The notes under the pieces are model-generated. The model was not told where the DNA came from and made no database searches. It was given only the letters and a program-made list of their open reading frames with translations. From Dyadobacter sp. CY326 (GTDB lineage: Bacteria > Bacteroidota > Bacteroidia > Cytophagales > Spirosomataceae): a stretch of 64,000 nucleotides of DNA. Both the position numbers and the translations under genes were made by a program. Each line of letters begins with the position of its first letter. Position 1 is the stretch's first letter. Positions 1 through 8,445 of this stretch are shown here, in pieces. Location: NCBI RefSeq assembly GCF_021390515.1, contig NZ_JAJUXI010000003.1:1-64000 (forward strand), given 5' to 3'.

Positions 1-1480
1 ACCTCGGAACCCGATTTGATTCTCCATGTAATGTTAGGAACACCGTTTCCGTCAAATTGGAAGCGAAGACCAGATGCCGAAATGTTAGCGATCATCCCAA
101 GCGTTGGTCCGCCAGGACATGTGCCTGGGTTAACTGTAAAGTTGGAAGCGCTTACCGAAGAAACGCAATCACCGCCTTCAATTTCCAGCGAATAAGTGCC
201 TGCACCCAGACTTGCAAATGTTATTGTAGCAGAGTTTGAACCAAGATTTCCGGTTTTGCCGTTTCTTACAACATTACCATTTTGTTTTACGCGCCATGTA
301 AGGTTTGGAATGCCCGAACCATTAAAATCAACCGTCAGGCTTGTGCCGGAAACGTTCTTGATGGTCGTGATTGCTGGTCCGCTGGCACAGTTAGGCTGCG
401 ATACTGAGAAGTTGGAAGTGCTAACAGAAGAAGTACAGTTTCCGCCTTCGATTTCCAATGTATAATTGCCGGAGCCCAATGCGGAGAATGTAATGGAAGC
501 AGAGTTTGAGCTCAAAGTTCCTGTTTTGCCATTCGCAACCGTATTAGCGCCTTGTTTGATTCTCCACGTAACGCTCGAAACGCCTGCGCCATTAAAATCA
601 ACCGTTAGACCTGTTGAAGATACATTCTTAATGCTTGAAATAGTCGGTCCCGAAGCACAGTTGGTTGAGCCGATCGAGAATGTTTTGGAGCTTACCGAAG
701 AAACACAATCGCCGCCTTCGATTTCCAATGTATAATTTCCACCGTTCAACGTAGCGAATGAAATGTCAACAAGTGAAGAAGTCAAGCCAGGGGTTTTTCC
801 ATTGCGGACAACCTCGGAACCGGATTTGATTCTCCACGTAATGTTAGGAACACCGTTTCCGTCAAATTGGAAGCGAAGACCAGATGCCGAAATATTGCTG
901 ATGGCGCCCAAAGTAGGTCCGCCAAGACATGTTCCCGGAACGATCGTGAAGTTTGAAGTGCTTACCGAAGAGCTGCAATCCCCACCTTCTATTTCTAATG
1001 CGTAAGTGCCGGCGCCAAGACTGTTAAATGTGATGGAAGTTGAATTAGAAGTCAGATTACCTGTTTTGCCATTTCTGACAACATTGCCATTTTGTTTTAC
1101 GCGCCATGTAAGGTTAGGAATGCCTGAGCCGTTGAAATCAACTGTAAGAGCCGTTGGTGAAACATTTTTTACGCTTGAAATCGTTGGTCCGCTCGGGCAG
1201 TTTGGCTGGTTAACACTGAATGATGCAGAACTTACAGATGAAGTACAGTCACCGCCTTCAATTTCCAAAGTGTAATTTCCGGCAGAAAGCGTCGAGAATG
1301 AAATGTCGACATTGGTAGATCCCAGATTTCCAGTCCGGCCGTTGCGAACAACTGTGCCGCCTGATTTGATTCTCCAGTCAATGTTAGGAACGCCGCTACC
1401 GGAATATGAAAAACGCAAGCCGGTTTGTGAAATGTTGCTTACGCCTCCGATTGTAGGTCCGCCAGGGCAGTTAGGCTCCG
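1..1480 (-). repeat. 270-bp tandem repeats with 810-bp higher-order period
   Basis: The repeat landmark on the plus strand (GGTCCG or a near variant, the codons for the C-x-x-GP motif) recurs about every 270 bp near 105, 375, 645, 915, 1185 and 1455. Units are not equally similar. The stretch beginning at 1 nearly matches that beginning at 811, and the stretch beginning at 268 nearly matches that beginning at 1078, so a three-unit block of 810 bp appears to have been duplicated. In protein terms, units reading IPNLTWRVKQNG and VPNITWRIKSGSEV each occur twice, three units apart. Confidence 0.85.
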
Positions 1481-2174
1481 GGTTAACCACTGAATCCGGA
1501 TTTTTCGGAAGTTCATTCCAAAAGCAGCTCAAAACCTCGTTGTAATTCAAGGTGAACCCCATATTAGGATTCATAGAGCTTCCATTTTCACCCTCAATGG
1601 TCTGGCGAATCAAGCCCATCGAAATCGCATCGCGACTGTAAGTGTTCGTCTCACGGTGAAAATTCACGCGAAGCAAACCATCCTTAATGATCGCATATTG
1701 GAACGTTTTTACATTATCACCACCGATATATGTCCCTAGTCGCAGTCCGTCCGTGATGGGTTTTCCGTTACACGGGATCATGTTTCCTTGCTGGGCGCCA
1801 AGATAATTGTTGCCCATAGTGCTTGGATCAATGGAATTGACGCAAGAATTGACAATCCGGTTTCCATTTTCATCATTAGGAAACCTGTTGTTGTCCATGT
1901 GCAACAGGATGGCCGTGTTATCAAATGCCTGTGATTTGCGGCTTTGATCTGGGTTTCCGTCCCATCTGATGTAGATTCTGTTTTCGTGGATGATCGTGTA
2001 AACCGGCCTTCCGCCTACATTGCCCAGTAATTCGTCGTGAGTCCAGGTTCTTCCCCCGCAGTTAACCTGCGTCGCTAGCGCAAACTGATTCTTCTGCAAC
2101 TCGTCATCCGGGGTTGCCGCCATCATAAGACTCAGCAACCCGCTCGCATACACTAGCTTCTGTAAAAATTTCAT
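1..2174 (-). CDS. Secreted adhesin-like protein with 90-residue tandem repeats (C-terminus outside window)
   Basis: The minus-strand frame is open from an ATG at 2174 to the window edge, giving about 724 codons. The N-terminus (MKFLQKLVYASGLLSLMMAA) looks like a signal peptide without a lipobox cysteine. Residues about 30-235 form a cysteine-containing domain I do not recognise. From about residue 237 there are six repeats of 90 residues (270 bp), each beginning with a C-x-x-GP motif, having a central W-R-[IV]-K and ending near LEIEGG-[DN]-C-x-SSVS. Paired cysteines and predicted beta character suggest Ig-like or SprB-type surface repeats. Because the stop lies outside, length and any type IX sorting domain are unknown. 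A cell-surface or secreted structural role is inferred. All plus-strand reading frames here are shadows. Confidence 0.85.
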   Translation of the reverse strand, partial: MKFLQKLVYASGLLSLMMAATPDDELQKNQFALATQVNCGGRTWTHDELLGNVGGRPVYTIIHENRIYIRWDGNPDQSRKSQAFDNTAILLHMDNNRFPNDENGNRIVNSCVNSIDPSTMGNNYLGAQQGNMIPCNGKPITDGLRLGTYIGGDNVKTFQYAIIKDGLLRVNFHRETNTYSRDAISMGLIRQTIEGENGSSMNPNMGFTLNYNEVLSCFWNELPKNPDSVVNPEPNCPGGPTIGGVSNISQTGLRFSYSGSGVPNIDWRIKSGGTVVRNGRTGNLGSTNVDISFSTLSAGNYTLEIEGGDCTSSVSSASFSVNQPNCPSGPTISSVKNVSPTALTVDFNGSGIPNLTWRVKQNGNVVRNGKTGNLTSNSTSITFNSLGAGTYALEIEGGDCSSSVSTSNFTIVPGTCLGGPTLGAISNISASGLRFQFDGNGVPNITWRIKSGSEVVRNGKTPGLTSSLVDISFATLNGGNYTLEIEGGDCVSSVSSKTFSIGSTNCASGPTISSIKNVSSTGLTVDFNGAGVSSVTWRIKQGANTVANGKTGTLSSNSASITFSALGSGNYTLEIEGGNCTSSVSTSNFSVSQPNCASGPAITTIKNVSGTSLTVDFNGSGIPNLTWRVKQNGNVVRNGKTGNLGSNSATITFASLGAGTYSLEIEGGDCVSSVSASNFTVNPGTCPGGPTLGMIANISASGLRFQFDGNGVPNITWRIKSGSE

Positions 2175-2659
2175 CAATGTAAATCAGGTAAAAGTTGAAT
2201 TAAAAATAAACAGGTCGTAAAAAACGGTTAGACAAAACTTTAAAAAAAGAAGTGTTTTGTTTTCAGGTGTAAGGGGCGAACCCTGTTTTGAAAAGCTGAT
2301 ATGGGGGTGTTTAACTATTTGAGAAAGAGGAGTAATAGTCAAATCAAACGTATATAGACAATTATAGAATATGTTTGTAGTATATTAATTGTTCGAAATG
2401 TAGTAATAATTTATTAAGTTCCAACAAGGCTAACTAAAAATTTACAAAAAGCTTAATATGCAGTTAATCCGAGAGTTAGTTCTCTCGTAGTAGTTTTTTG
2501 GCAAAATCATGACGGATTTTTGAAATGATATCGCATTCAAAAGATACGCCGGGGCCATCATGCTGCGTTTGACAAATTTTTTTGCAAAGTCATTTGTCTT
2601 TAAGACAGAATGTTAGGTGAAGGGCAACGTATAAGGCTCAAAAAACTTTTCCCCACGAT
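2175..2659. other. Gene-free AT-rich interval upstream of the adhesin gene
   Basis: No convincing reading frame is present. It should hold the leader and promoter of the minus-strand adhesin gene, but I could not find a clean TTG/TAnnTTTG pair on that strand. A short hairpin, CGAGAG-N6-CTCTCG at 2470-2487, is followed on the plus strand by six T residues at about 2494. It could be a terminator for nothing visible or a leader structure. Confidence 0.4.
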
Positions 2660-2689
2660 TTGGAAGAAAATTATTAAAATGTACCTTTG
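2660..2689 (+). promoter_or_regulatory. Bacteroidota-type promoter of tRNA-Lys
   Basis: TTG at 2660-2662, a 19-base spacer and TACCTTTG at 2682-2689 match the Bacteroidota sigma-A pattern TTG-N19/20-TAnnTTTG. Transcription should start near 2696, about 58 bases before the mature tRNA at 2754, which fits a processed 5' leader. Confidence 0.75.
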
Positions 2690-2753
2690 CACCACGATTG
2701 AGGAACAGGGCAGGGGGGAAGAGTGACTGATGTTTAACAGTAAATTAATATAG

Positions 2754-2829
2754 GATTCCGTAGCTCAGCTGGTAGAGCAATACACTTTTAATGTATGGGT
2801 CCTGGGTTCGAATCCCAGCGGGATCACCA
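2754..2829 (+). tRNA. tRNA-Lys (anticodon TTT)
   Basis: A 76-nt cloverleaf. Acceptor stem GATTCCG pairs with CGGGATC (one T-G pair), the D-arm is GCTC/GAGC, the anticodon stem is ATACA/TGTAT around loop CTTTTAA (anticodon TTT), and the T-arm holds the standard GTTCGAATC core. The discriminator base A is followed by a genomically encoded CCA at 2827-2829. It is preceded by a matching promoter and followed two bases later by an intrinsic terminator, so it is a single-gene transcript. Confidence 0.97.
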
Positions 2830-2830
2830 A

Positions 2831-2854
2831 AAGCGCCTCAAAGGGCGCTTTTTT
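2831..2854 (+). terminator. Intrinsic terminator of tRNA-Lys
   Basis: Stem AAGCGCC (2831-2837) pairs with GGCGCTT (2844-2850) around a 6-base loop, and the T-run continues to 2854. It starts one base after the tRNA CCA end. Confidence 0.85.
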
Positions 2855-2856
2855 CG

Positions 2857-2907
2857 TTTAATGTATGGGTCCTGGCCGGGGCCGCGAACGGCTTCGAATC
2901 CCAGCGG
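2857..2907 (+). pseudogene. Partial, interrupted copy of the tRNA-Lys 3' half
   Basis: Bases 2857-2875 exactly repeat 2787-2805 of the tRNA (anticodon-stem 3' half and variable loop), 70 bp downstream. Bases 2893-2907 exactly repeat 2808-2822 (T-arm). Between them, about 15 bases of unrelated GC-rich sequence replace the normal junction, and the acceptor end is changed to GGAAT with no CCA. It cannot fold into a tRNA. It may be a scar of recombination or integration at the tRNA gene, or a slipped duplication that also copied the terminator. Confidence 0.75.
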
Positions 2908-2912
2908 AATAA

Positions 2913-2938
2913 AAAAAGCGCCGAGAGACGCTTTTTTT
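2913..2938. terminator. Second hairpin terminator, usable in both directions
   Basis: AAAAAGCG (2913-2920) and CGCTTTTTTT (2929-2938) form a stem flanked by A and T runs. It follows the tRNA fragment and also lies just downstream of the minus-strand SnoaL-like gene that ends at 2974, so it may serve that gene. Confidence 0.65.
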
Positions 2939-2973
2939 ATTCCGATCAACCTTCTCAAATTCAAATATCCTCC

Positions 2974-3351
2974 TTAATAAAAAAACTGCTCCGAAACGAT
3001 CTTGCCGTTTTGGACTTTGTAGAGCATGATTTGGTTGATTTGGATTCTGCCGGAGCCGAGGACGGTGACATCTATTTCTCTTGCTACGGCGAAATGGTTG
3101 CCAGTAACTATCGGTTCGCTGGTGTAGAGTCTGTGAATGGCCTTTATCTTTTGAAGGAAATCATCACCTTTCTGGCGGACGAGCGCTTTGCCTTCTGCAT
3201 TTGAAAAATATGGGGAATTTTCGGGCTCAATGCTTTTTACATTGTCTGCAAAAAATTCGTCCTGGATCGCACTCCACTGCTCTTCCTGCGCAAGTTCATG
3301 AAATCTTGCTGCAACTTCCTGCGTGGTCAGCGTCGTCGTGTTTGCTGTCAT
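2974..3351 (-). CDS. SnoaL-like / NTF2-fold small protein
   Basis: A 125-residue cytoplasmic protein with no signal peptide. The pattern of an N-terminal helix (QEVAARFHELAQEEQW), an FFADNV-x-SIEP segment and C-terminal strands ending in KIVSEQFFY is typical of SnoaL-like proteins of the NTF2/ketosteroid-isomerase superfamily. These have a cone-shaped pocket and varied or unknown substrates. No catalytic pair can be assigned with confidence. It is a single gene, separated by 113 bp from the end of the VWA gene on the same strand. Function is unknown beyond the fold. Confidence 0.75.
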   Translation of the reverse strand: MTANTTTLTTQEVAARFHELAQEEQWSAIQDEFFADNVKSIEPENSPYFSNAEGKALVRQKGDDFLQKIKAIHRLYTSEPIVTGNHFAVAREIDVTVLGSGRIQINQIMLYKVQNGKIVSEQFFY

Positions 3352-3464
3352 GTTGTAGATTTTAGTTGGGTAATGGTTAATTAATAAGGTGTTAAGTTTT
3401 TGAGCTTTTCAGTCCGGGATGGTTTGGAACAAACGTCTGCGTCAGTTGAGAACGGGCTTGGTAA

Positions 3465-6227
3465 TTAACGGGCCGCGGTTTTCTTTCCTTGCGCTTCCAA
3501 AATCAGCTGTAAATCGGCGCTCTCCTCGGTCACGTGCGCGTACGTGCCTTTGCCCAGTTCACTCAATTTTTTTAGCTTCAGACCTGTGTGCGCATGGCGG
3601 CCGAATGTGAAAACGGTTAAGTAAAGGTCCTGACGCGCATTTTGCTCAATCATCGTCATAACCTCGTCGCTGACCGGAAATTCGCCGTCGGTGGCGAGAA
3701 CGATGCGGTTGTTGCCGCCCCGAATGTATTGCTTATTTGCCGTTTTATATGCCAAGCGGATGCCTTCATTCCCGTCTGTATCGCCGTCAGATTGCAGCAA
3801 ATCGATCATTCGCGCGATCTCGGAGGATTTGGACCCGGACGTTGGTTTGAGTACAACCCGCGCTTTTCCCGAATATAAAACAATGGAAATCTGGTCTTCC
3901 GGACGAAGCAATGTGAGCATTGATTTGATCGATCGTTTCAAAAGCGGCATCTTAAAAGGGGAGTTCATGGAAGACGAAACATCCAGCAAGAGCACCATAT
4001 TATTCGTAGCAAAGCCGTCCAGCGAGCGCGTAACCGGTTGATTTACATTGCCTCGATCCACAAAAACAGTGTCGACTCTCACGCGTTCCACATACACGGT
4101 ATCGGTTTTCTGCTCGAATTGCGTTGTCGTTGGTTGTGCTTGATTTTCCGTTTTGTCAACCGACTTAATCGGCTTCGTCGCCGCAATATTCCCTGGTTCA
4201 GGATCTTGGATGCTTTCTTTTATTTCGGGTTCAGGCGCAGTTTGCTGGAGATTTTTGACAGGAGATATTTTACGAAGAATGAACAGATCCGGCTGGTTGA
4301 CCGCTTTTAACAAACCGCCTTTTGCCAGCTCGACGAATTTGTTGTATTGATAAACCAGCTCATTGTTATAAAAATAATAGAATGACTCAAAAGGATGCCG
4401 ACCGCTGCCATTGAAGTTCGTTTTGACCTGTTGTGTCATCGCCGCAAAACGCGTTGTATTGGCCGCCAGATCCTCATAAGGTGAATAGGGGCAGAGGCCA
4501 TTGCTGCGTCCATAACGTTGCAGACCTTTAAGGTTAGTGTATTCATCTGCAATCAGTTGCCTGGCATTCGACTCAATGTTTGCTGTGTTGGGCAGCTGCG
4601 TTTGTCCTGATTTTAAAAAGCTTTTGATCCCAAACAAAACGTCTCTATCATCGTCCATCGCCTTTTGCAAAACATTGCCCGCAATAATCCATGAGCTGGC
4701 AGGATTGGCGCTTGGAAAGCTTTCATGAATGCGGCGCAAGTCTGTATGAAGCAGTTCTTTCTTTTGGTCAAACGTCTCAAAAAGCGTCATATAGCGATCC
4801 AGAATGTCATCGGATCGTTTTAATTGATCTTTCAAATATTGCTTTTCAGACGTGTAAGCGATCAATTCAATGCTAAGGCGATCCATTTCTTTCAATATGT
4901 TCATCAAAACTTCCGTCTGGCTATTAATGGATGCGCGGTAAGACTCTGGAACGGAAGCGCTTGCATTCAGAAGCAATGCATAGGCAGAGGATGGAAGCTG
5001 AAATTTTTCATGTGAGTAAGTCAGGCCGGAGCGCGACTGTGCCTTTGCAGGATCACGATAATATTCAGCCGAAGATTGATAACTGCGCAGTGTCAATTGC
5101 AACAAATGCATCTGCCGCAGCGATTCATTTACAAATTCAACATAATCATTCAGCGTCTTGTTTAGGGCGGCGGACGCTGGTGAAGTTGATTTCTTAACAT
5201 TAAATGTCGGCGCAGGCTTATCCTGAAAATTTGGCGTTAAGGATAACTTTTTAACCCCGCTGACGGTCGCGGATTTCAGGAAAACCGGGCTGAAAGCAGG
5301 ATAATAAAGCAGACGCCGCGCAGTTACGCTGTAATCGACGAATGATTTGTAAAATGCCAATAAATCCTGGTTGAATTGGTTCATTAGCGAGACATATGCA
5401 TCGTTTCCATGCGCCGCGGATTGTCTGGCTGTAAACGTGTAACTGTCAATAATCCGGCGTTTTACATCTTGCATGGAAGCCAGCGCCGATTTGAAAGAAA
5501 GCAATGCGTCAGAAGCCGGATATTTAAGTTTTGAATGTGTGCTCGCGATCGTTTCCAGTGACTTTTCATCGTCCAGCATGCTCCTTCTCACCGCTTCAAT
5601 CGGCCACTCAGCGCGTGTTTCTGCATTCAAAAAGTAGGGTAGGGAATCAAGCAACTGCCTTTGGTTGAGGATGATTTGTTCTATCGCTTTTTCAGTAATT
5701 AAATAGGAGTCGGACGAAGAATAGGATGGCTGGCGACGATAAATTTGATGAATTTGTTTATAAAAAGCGTCTTTTTGCTTGCTGTATTGCTCGAAATATT
5801 CCTGAATTTTTGCAATGTGCTCGTCCGACTGTTTGAAACGATCCGTTTCGTAAGTTTTCAAATGAACATACGTTTCCAGTTTTTTGCAGGTTAGATCAAG
5901 GTCGTTCAAGTGTTGCCATATTGCTTCGGTTTCGATGTTAAGCTCCTCACGTTCAATCGCTTTTAATCCTTTTCCTGCTTTTGCCGTTTTGAAATAATAT
6001 TCTTCCAATGGGCCCGATGAAGGAAGGTTGGGCAGGACAACCGGCTTTTTGCGATGCTGCGTTACTGCTGCTTCATATTTCGAAAGCATCTCAAACCGCC
6101 TGATAAACTGCTCCGTGGTTTTGTCAAGGAAATTGATGTAATGATTCAGGGATTGCTGGGGAGCCTCCGTTTGAGCTGCGGAAAGGCGCGCTACAAAAAG
6201 GAGCAAGCATAAAAAACGTAATCGCAT
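3465..6227 (-). CDS. Large secreted VWA-domain protein
   Basis: 920 residues from the ATG at 6227. The frame is open further upstream, but a clear signal peptide (MRLRFLCLLLFVARLSAAQ) begins at 6227, so the longer start is rejected. Residues about 20-690 are mostly helical and charged, without a recognised family. About 690-735 is a proline/threonine/glutamine-rich linker. Residues about 743-910 form a von Willebrand A domain with a complete MIDAS start (LLLDVSSSM at about 746), the DGDTDG stretch and an ATDGEF motif, so it probably binds a divalent metal and a protein ligand. An exported, possibly periplasmic or surface scaffold is inferred. It is divergent from the aldo/keto reductase gene. 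Confidence 0.85.
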   Translation of the reverse strand: MRLRFLCLLLFVARLSAAQTEAPQQSLNHYINFLDKTTEQFIRRFEMLSKYEAAVTQHRKKPVVLPNLPSSGPLEEYYFKTAKAGKGLKAIEREELNIETEAIWQHLNDLDLTCKKLETYVHLKTYETDRFKQSDEHIAKIQEYFEQYSKQKDAFYKQIHQIYRRQPSYSSSDSYLITEKAIEQIILNQRQLLDSLPYFLNAETRAEWPIEAVRRSMLDDEKSLETIASTHSKLKYPASDALLSFKSALASMQDVKRRIIDSYTFTARQSAAHGNDAYVSLMNQFNQDLLAFYKSFVDYSVTARRLLYYPAFSPVFLKSATVSGVKKLSLTPNFQDKPAPTFNVKKSTSPASAALNKTLNDYVEFVNESLRQMHLLQLTLRSYQSSAEYYRDPAKAQSRSGLTYSHEKFQLPSSAYALLLNASASVPESYRASINSQTEVLMNILKEMDRLSIELIAYTSEKQYLKDQLKRSDDILDRYMTLFETFDQKKELLHTDLRRIHESFPSANPASSWIIAGNVLQKAMDDDRDVLFGIKSFLKSGQTQLPNTANIESNARQLIADEYTNLKGLQRYGRSNGLCPYSPYEDLAANTTRFAAMTQQVKTNFNGSGRHPFESFYYFYNNELVYQYNKFVELAKGGLLKAVNQPDLFILRKISPVKNLQQTAPEPEIKESIQDPEPGNIAATKPIKSVDKTENQAQPTTTQFEQKTDTVYVERVRVDTVFVDRGNVNQPVTRSLDGFATNNMVLLLDVSSSMNSPFKMPLLKRSIKSMLTLLRPEDQISIVLYSGKARVVLKPTSGSKSSEIARMIDLLQSDGDTDGNEGIRLAYKTANKQYIRGGNNRIVLATDGEFPVSDEVMTMIEQNARQDLYLTVFTFGRHAHTGLKLKKLSELGKGTYAHVTEESADLQLILEAQGKKTAAR

Positions 6228-6298
6228 ATTGTGGATTGAGGTTGTGTATAGATTTTGCGACGAAGGTCGGAAATTTGACGGAAAATTGCTGGGCCGGT

Positions 6299-6358
6299 TT
6301 TTGGATACAACCTTCCTTGTTTTGGATACAGTCGTCTTTTTAGCGAACGGTAGTTTTG
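6299..6358 (+). promoter_or_regulatory. Direct-repeat operator and -7 element of the aldo/keto reductase gene
   Basis: TTTTGGATACA occurs at 6299-6309 and again at 6320-6330, exactly 21 bp apart (two helical turns). A TAGTTTTG element (TAnnTTTG) follows at 6351-6358. No good TTG lies 19-20 bp before it, as expected for an activated promoter. Paired direct repeats just upstream of a promoter lacking its -33 element are typical of AraC-family activation. The AraC gene at 7437 is the obvious candidate regulator (inference). Confidence 0.55.
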
Positions 6359-6381
6359 TATCAAATAAAACATGAAAAAAA

Positions 6382-7389
6382 ATGAGCATTAAACAATTTA
6401 AACTGGGAAAGCAGGGACTCACAGTGCCCAATATAGGACTGGGCTGCATGGGCATGACGCAAATTGCAGGCGCGGATATTTATGGTAAAGCGGATGAGAC
6501 GGAAGCGATCAAAACCATTCACCGTTCATTGGAATTGGGCGGAAACTTTCTGGACACAGCCGATCTTTACGGCCCGCTGCTGAATGAAAGACTCATCGCA
6601 AAAGCAATCAAAGGAAACCGCGACAGTTACGTTATCGCAACCAAATTTGGTTTTGAAATCGATGACAATGAGCAGCTTACCTGGAAATTCAACGGCAAAC
6701 CGGATTATGTCAGAAAAGCTGTCGAGCGTTCATTGAAAAATCTCGGGACGGATTACATTGATCTTTATTATCTGCACAGATTGGATCCCGAAGTGCCCAT
6801 TGAGGACACGGTCGGCGCTATGGCCGAGCTTGTTAAGGAAGGAAAAGTGGGTTATTTAGGGCTCTCGGAAGTTTCCTCTCAAACGCTTGTCAAAGCAAAC
6901 GCGACGCACCCGATCAGCGCATTGCAAACAGAATATTCGTTGTTTGAAAGAACAGTCGAAGAAGCGGGCATATTGGACACATTGAAAGAACTGGGCATTG
7001 GATTTGTGGCTTATTCTCCGCTTGGGAGAGGTTTTATCTCTGGTGAAAGGATTACCAGTCCGGACGATTTTCCGGAAAACGATTTCCGCAGAAGCATTCC
7101 ACGTTTTCAAGGGGAGCAATTTTATAAAAACCTCGAACTTGCAGATGCGATCGAAGCATTGGCATCCGAAAAAAATGTAACTTCATCGCAGCTCGCACTT
7201 GCCTGGATCATTGCCAAAGGGCATCTTCCAATTCCGGGGACGAAGCGTGTAAAATACGTCGAAGAGAACATTGCTGCCATAAATATTGTATTAACTGAGG
7301 CAGAAATTGCGAACCTGGAAAGTATTGTGCCTTTGGGCGTTACGGGTGAGCGTTACGACGAGGCCGGCATGGGTTGGATTGACAAATGA
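6382..7389 (+). CDS. Aldo/keto reductase
   Basis: 335 residues, full length for the family, a (beta/alpha)8 NADPH-dependent oxidoreductase of carbonyl compounds in the cytoplasm. The catalytic tetrad is visible: D58 and Y63 in FLDTADLYG, K88 in ATKFG, H132 in YYLHRLDP. The C-terminal cofactor segment (PIPGTKRVKYVEEN) is intact. It resembles the YakC/IolS-type group often seen next to AraC regulators. The AraC-family gene starts 47 bp downstream, and a paired direct repeat lies upstream, so induction by a small carbonyl or aromatic compound is plausible. The true substrate cannot be read from sequence. Confidence 0.95.
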   Translation: MSIKQFKLGKQGLTVPNIGLGCMGMTQIAGADIYGKADETEAIKTIHRSLELGGNFLDTADLYGPLLNERLIAKAIKGNRDSYVIATKFGFEIDDNEQLTWKFNGKPDYVRKAVERSLKNLGTDYIDLYYLHRLDPEVPIEDTVGAMAELVKEGKVGYLGLSEVSSQTLVKANATHPISALQTEYSLFERTVEEAGILDTLKELGIGFVAYSPLGRGFISGERITSPDDFPENDFRRSIPRFQGEQFYKNLELADAIEALASEKNVTSSQLALAWIIAKGHLPIPGTKRVKYVEENIAAINIVLTEAEIANLESIVPLGVTGERYDEAGMGWIDK

Positions 7390-7400
7390 TTTAAACAAGG

Positions 7401-7429
7401 GAGTCGTTGACTGACAACGGCTCTCTTTT
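7401..7429 (+). terminator. Hairpin between aldo/keto reductase and AraC genes
   Basis: GAGTCGTTG (7401-7409) and CAACGGCTC (7415-7423) form a stem with one G-T pair and a 5-base loop, followed by TCTTTT. It is probably a partial terminator, so the downstream regulator gene could still receive read-through. Confidence 0.6.
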
Positions 7430-7436
7430 CTGAAAT

Positions 7437-8348
7437 ATGATGAAAAAGAAATACAATCCGATTGTGATTGAGTCCATTAGCGAGCTGCACCGCATGCATG
7501 GCATTGCACAAGTAGAACATCCGCTGGTAAGCGTCGTGCGGTTTGACGAAATCTTCTATTCCCCGACCGATTATAGTGACGGATGCGTCCTTAATTTTTA
7601 TGTTATCGCAGTCAAAAGAGATTTTAATGGCAAAGTCCGGTATGGACAAAACTATTATGATTTTGACGAAGGCGTTTTGTCTTTTATCGCGCCCGGTCAA
7701 ATTTGCTACGAGGAAGTAGGCGACAGGCCGGCATCCGGTTTTATGCTCCTGTTCCATCCCGATTTTCTATTGGGACATCCGCTCGCGACCGAGATAAAAA
7801 ATTACAAATTCTTCTCCTATGCAGTAAATGAAGCATTGTATTTGTCTAAAAAAGAGGAAAATACAATCTATGGCGTTCTTGAAAACATTGAACAGGAATA
7901 CAAATCTAACATTGACAGTTTCAGTCAGCGCGTCATCATTTCGCAAATAGAAGTGCTGTTGAATTATGCAGACCGTTTTTATCACCGACAATTTATCACC
8001 CGCAAAGCTGCCAGCAACGACCTCCTGGTGAAGCTAGAAGAGTTGCTGGAAGCGCATTTCAATAACAACCTCAATCTGGCTCTTCCGACGGTGAAAGACG
8101 TTGCACTAAAACTGAACGTGTCACCAGATTATTTGAGTGATATGCTGCGCACGCATACGGGTCAAAATACGCAGCAACACATTCATAATAAGCTTATTGA
8201 GAAAGCAAAAGGCGTGCTGAGCACGACAAATCTGAGCATTGCTGAAATCGCTTATCAACTCGGATTTGAGCATCCGCAGTCTTTTAACAAGATCTTTAAA
8301 CGCAAAACGAATCTTTCTCCATTGGAATTCAGGCAGTCCTTCAACTAG
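7437..8348 (+). CDS. AraC-family transcriptional regulator
   Basis: 303 residues. The N-terminal ~180 residues contain a cupin-like ligand-binding region (DGCVLNFYVIAVKRDFNGK, and a GVLSFIAPGQ strand pair). The C-terminal ~100 residues hold two helix-turn-helix motifs: VKDVALKLNVSPDYLSDMLR and LSIAEIAYQLGFEHPQSFNK, ending in the FKRKTNLSPLEFR signature. The start at tandem ATG codons at 7437/7440 follows the reductase by 47 bp. It is likely a ligand-responsive activator of the adjacent reductase, a guess supported by the direct repeats upstream of that gene. Confidence 0.93.
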   Translation: MMKKKYNPIVIESISELHRMHGIAQVEHPLVSVVRFDEIFYSPTDYSDGCVLNFYVIAVKRDFNGKVRYGQNYYDFDEGVLSFIAPGQICYEEVGDRPASGFMLLFHPDFLLGHPLATEIKNYKFFSYAVNEALYLSKKEENTIYGVLENIEQEYKSNIDSFSQRVIISQIEVLLNYADRFYHRQFITRKAASNDLLVKLEELLEAHFNNNLNLALPTVKDVALKLNVSPDYLSDMLRTHTGQNTQQHIHNKLIEKAKGVLSTTNLSIAEIAYQLGFEHPQSFNKIFKRKTNLSPLEFRQSFN

Positions 8349-8445
8349 GCGAGGCCGTCCGCATTTATTTATTCCAACCAACGGTTAAGTTATCTCCGCG
8401 TCTTCCTTTATACATTGTTCCAAGGCATTACTAAACCCAACATGC

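Noticed and set aside
196..1545. Five plus-strand frames of 80-89 codons in tandem
   Set aside because: They are the antisense of the 270-bp repeats of the minus-strand adhesin frame, which is continuously open, has a signal peptide and conserved cysteines.
2791..3204. Plus-strand frame of 137 codons
   Set aside because: It begins inside tRNA-Lys, runs through two terminators and overlaps the SnoaL-like gene antisense.
6228..6455. 76-residue N-terminal extension of the VWA protein
   Set aside because: It overlaps the promoter and start of the aldo/keto reductase gene; a signal peptide starts at 6227.
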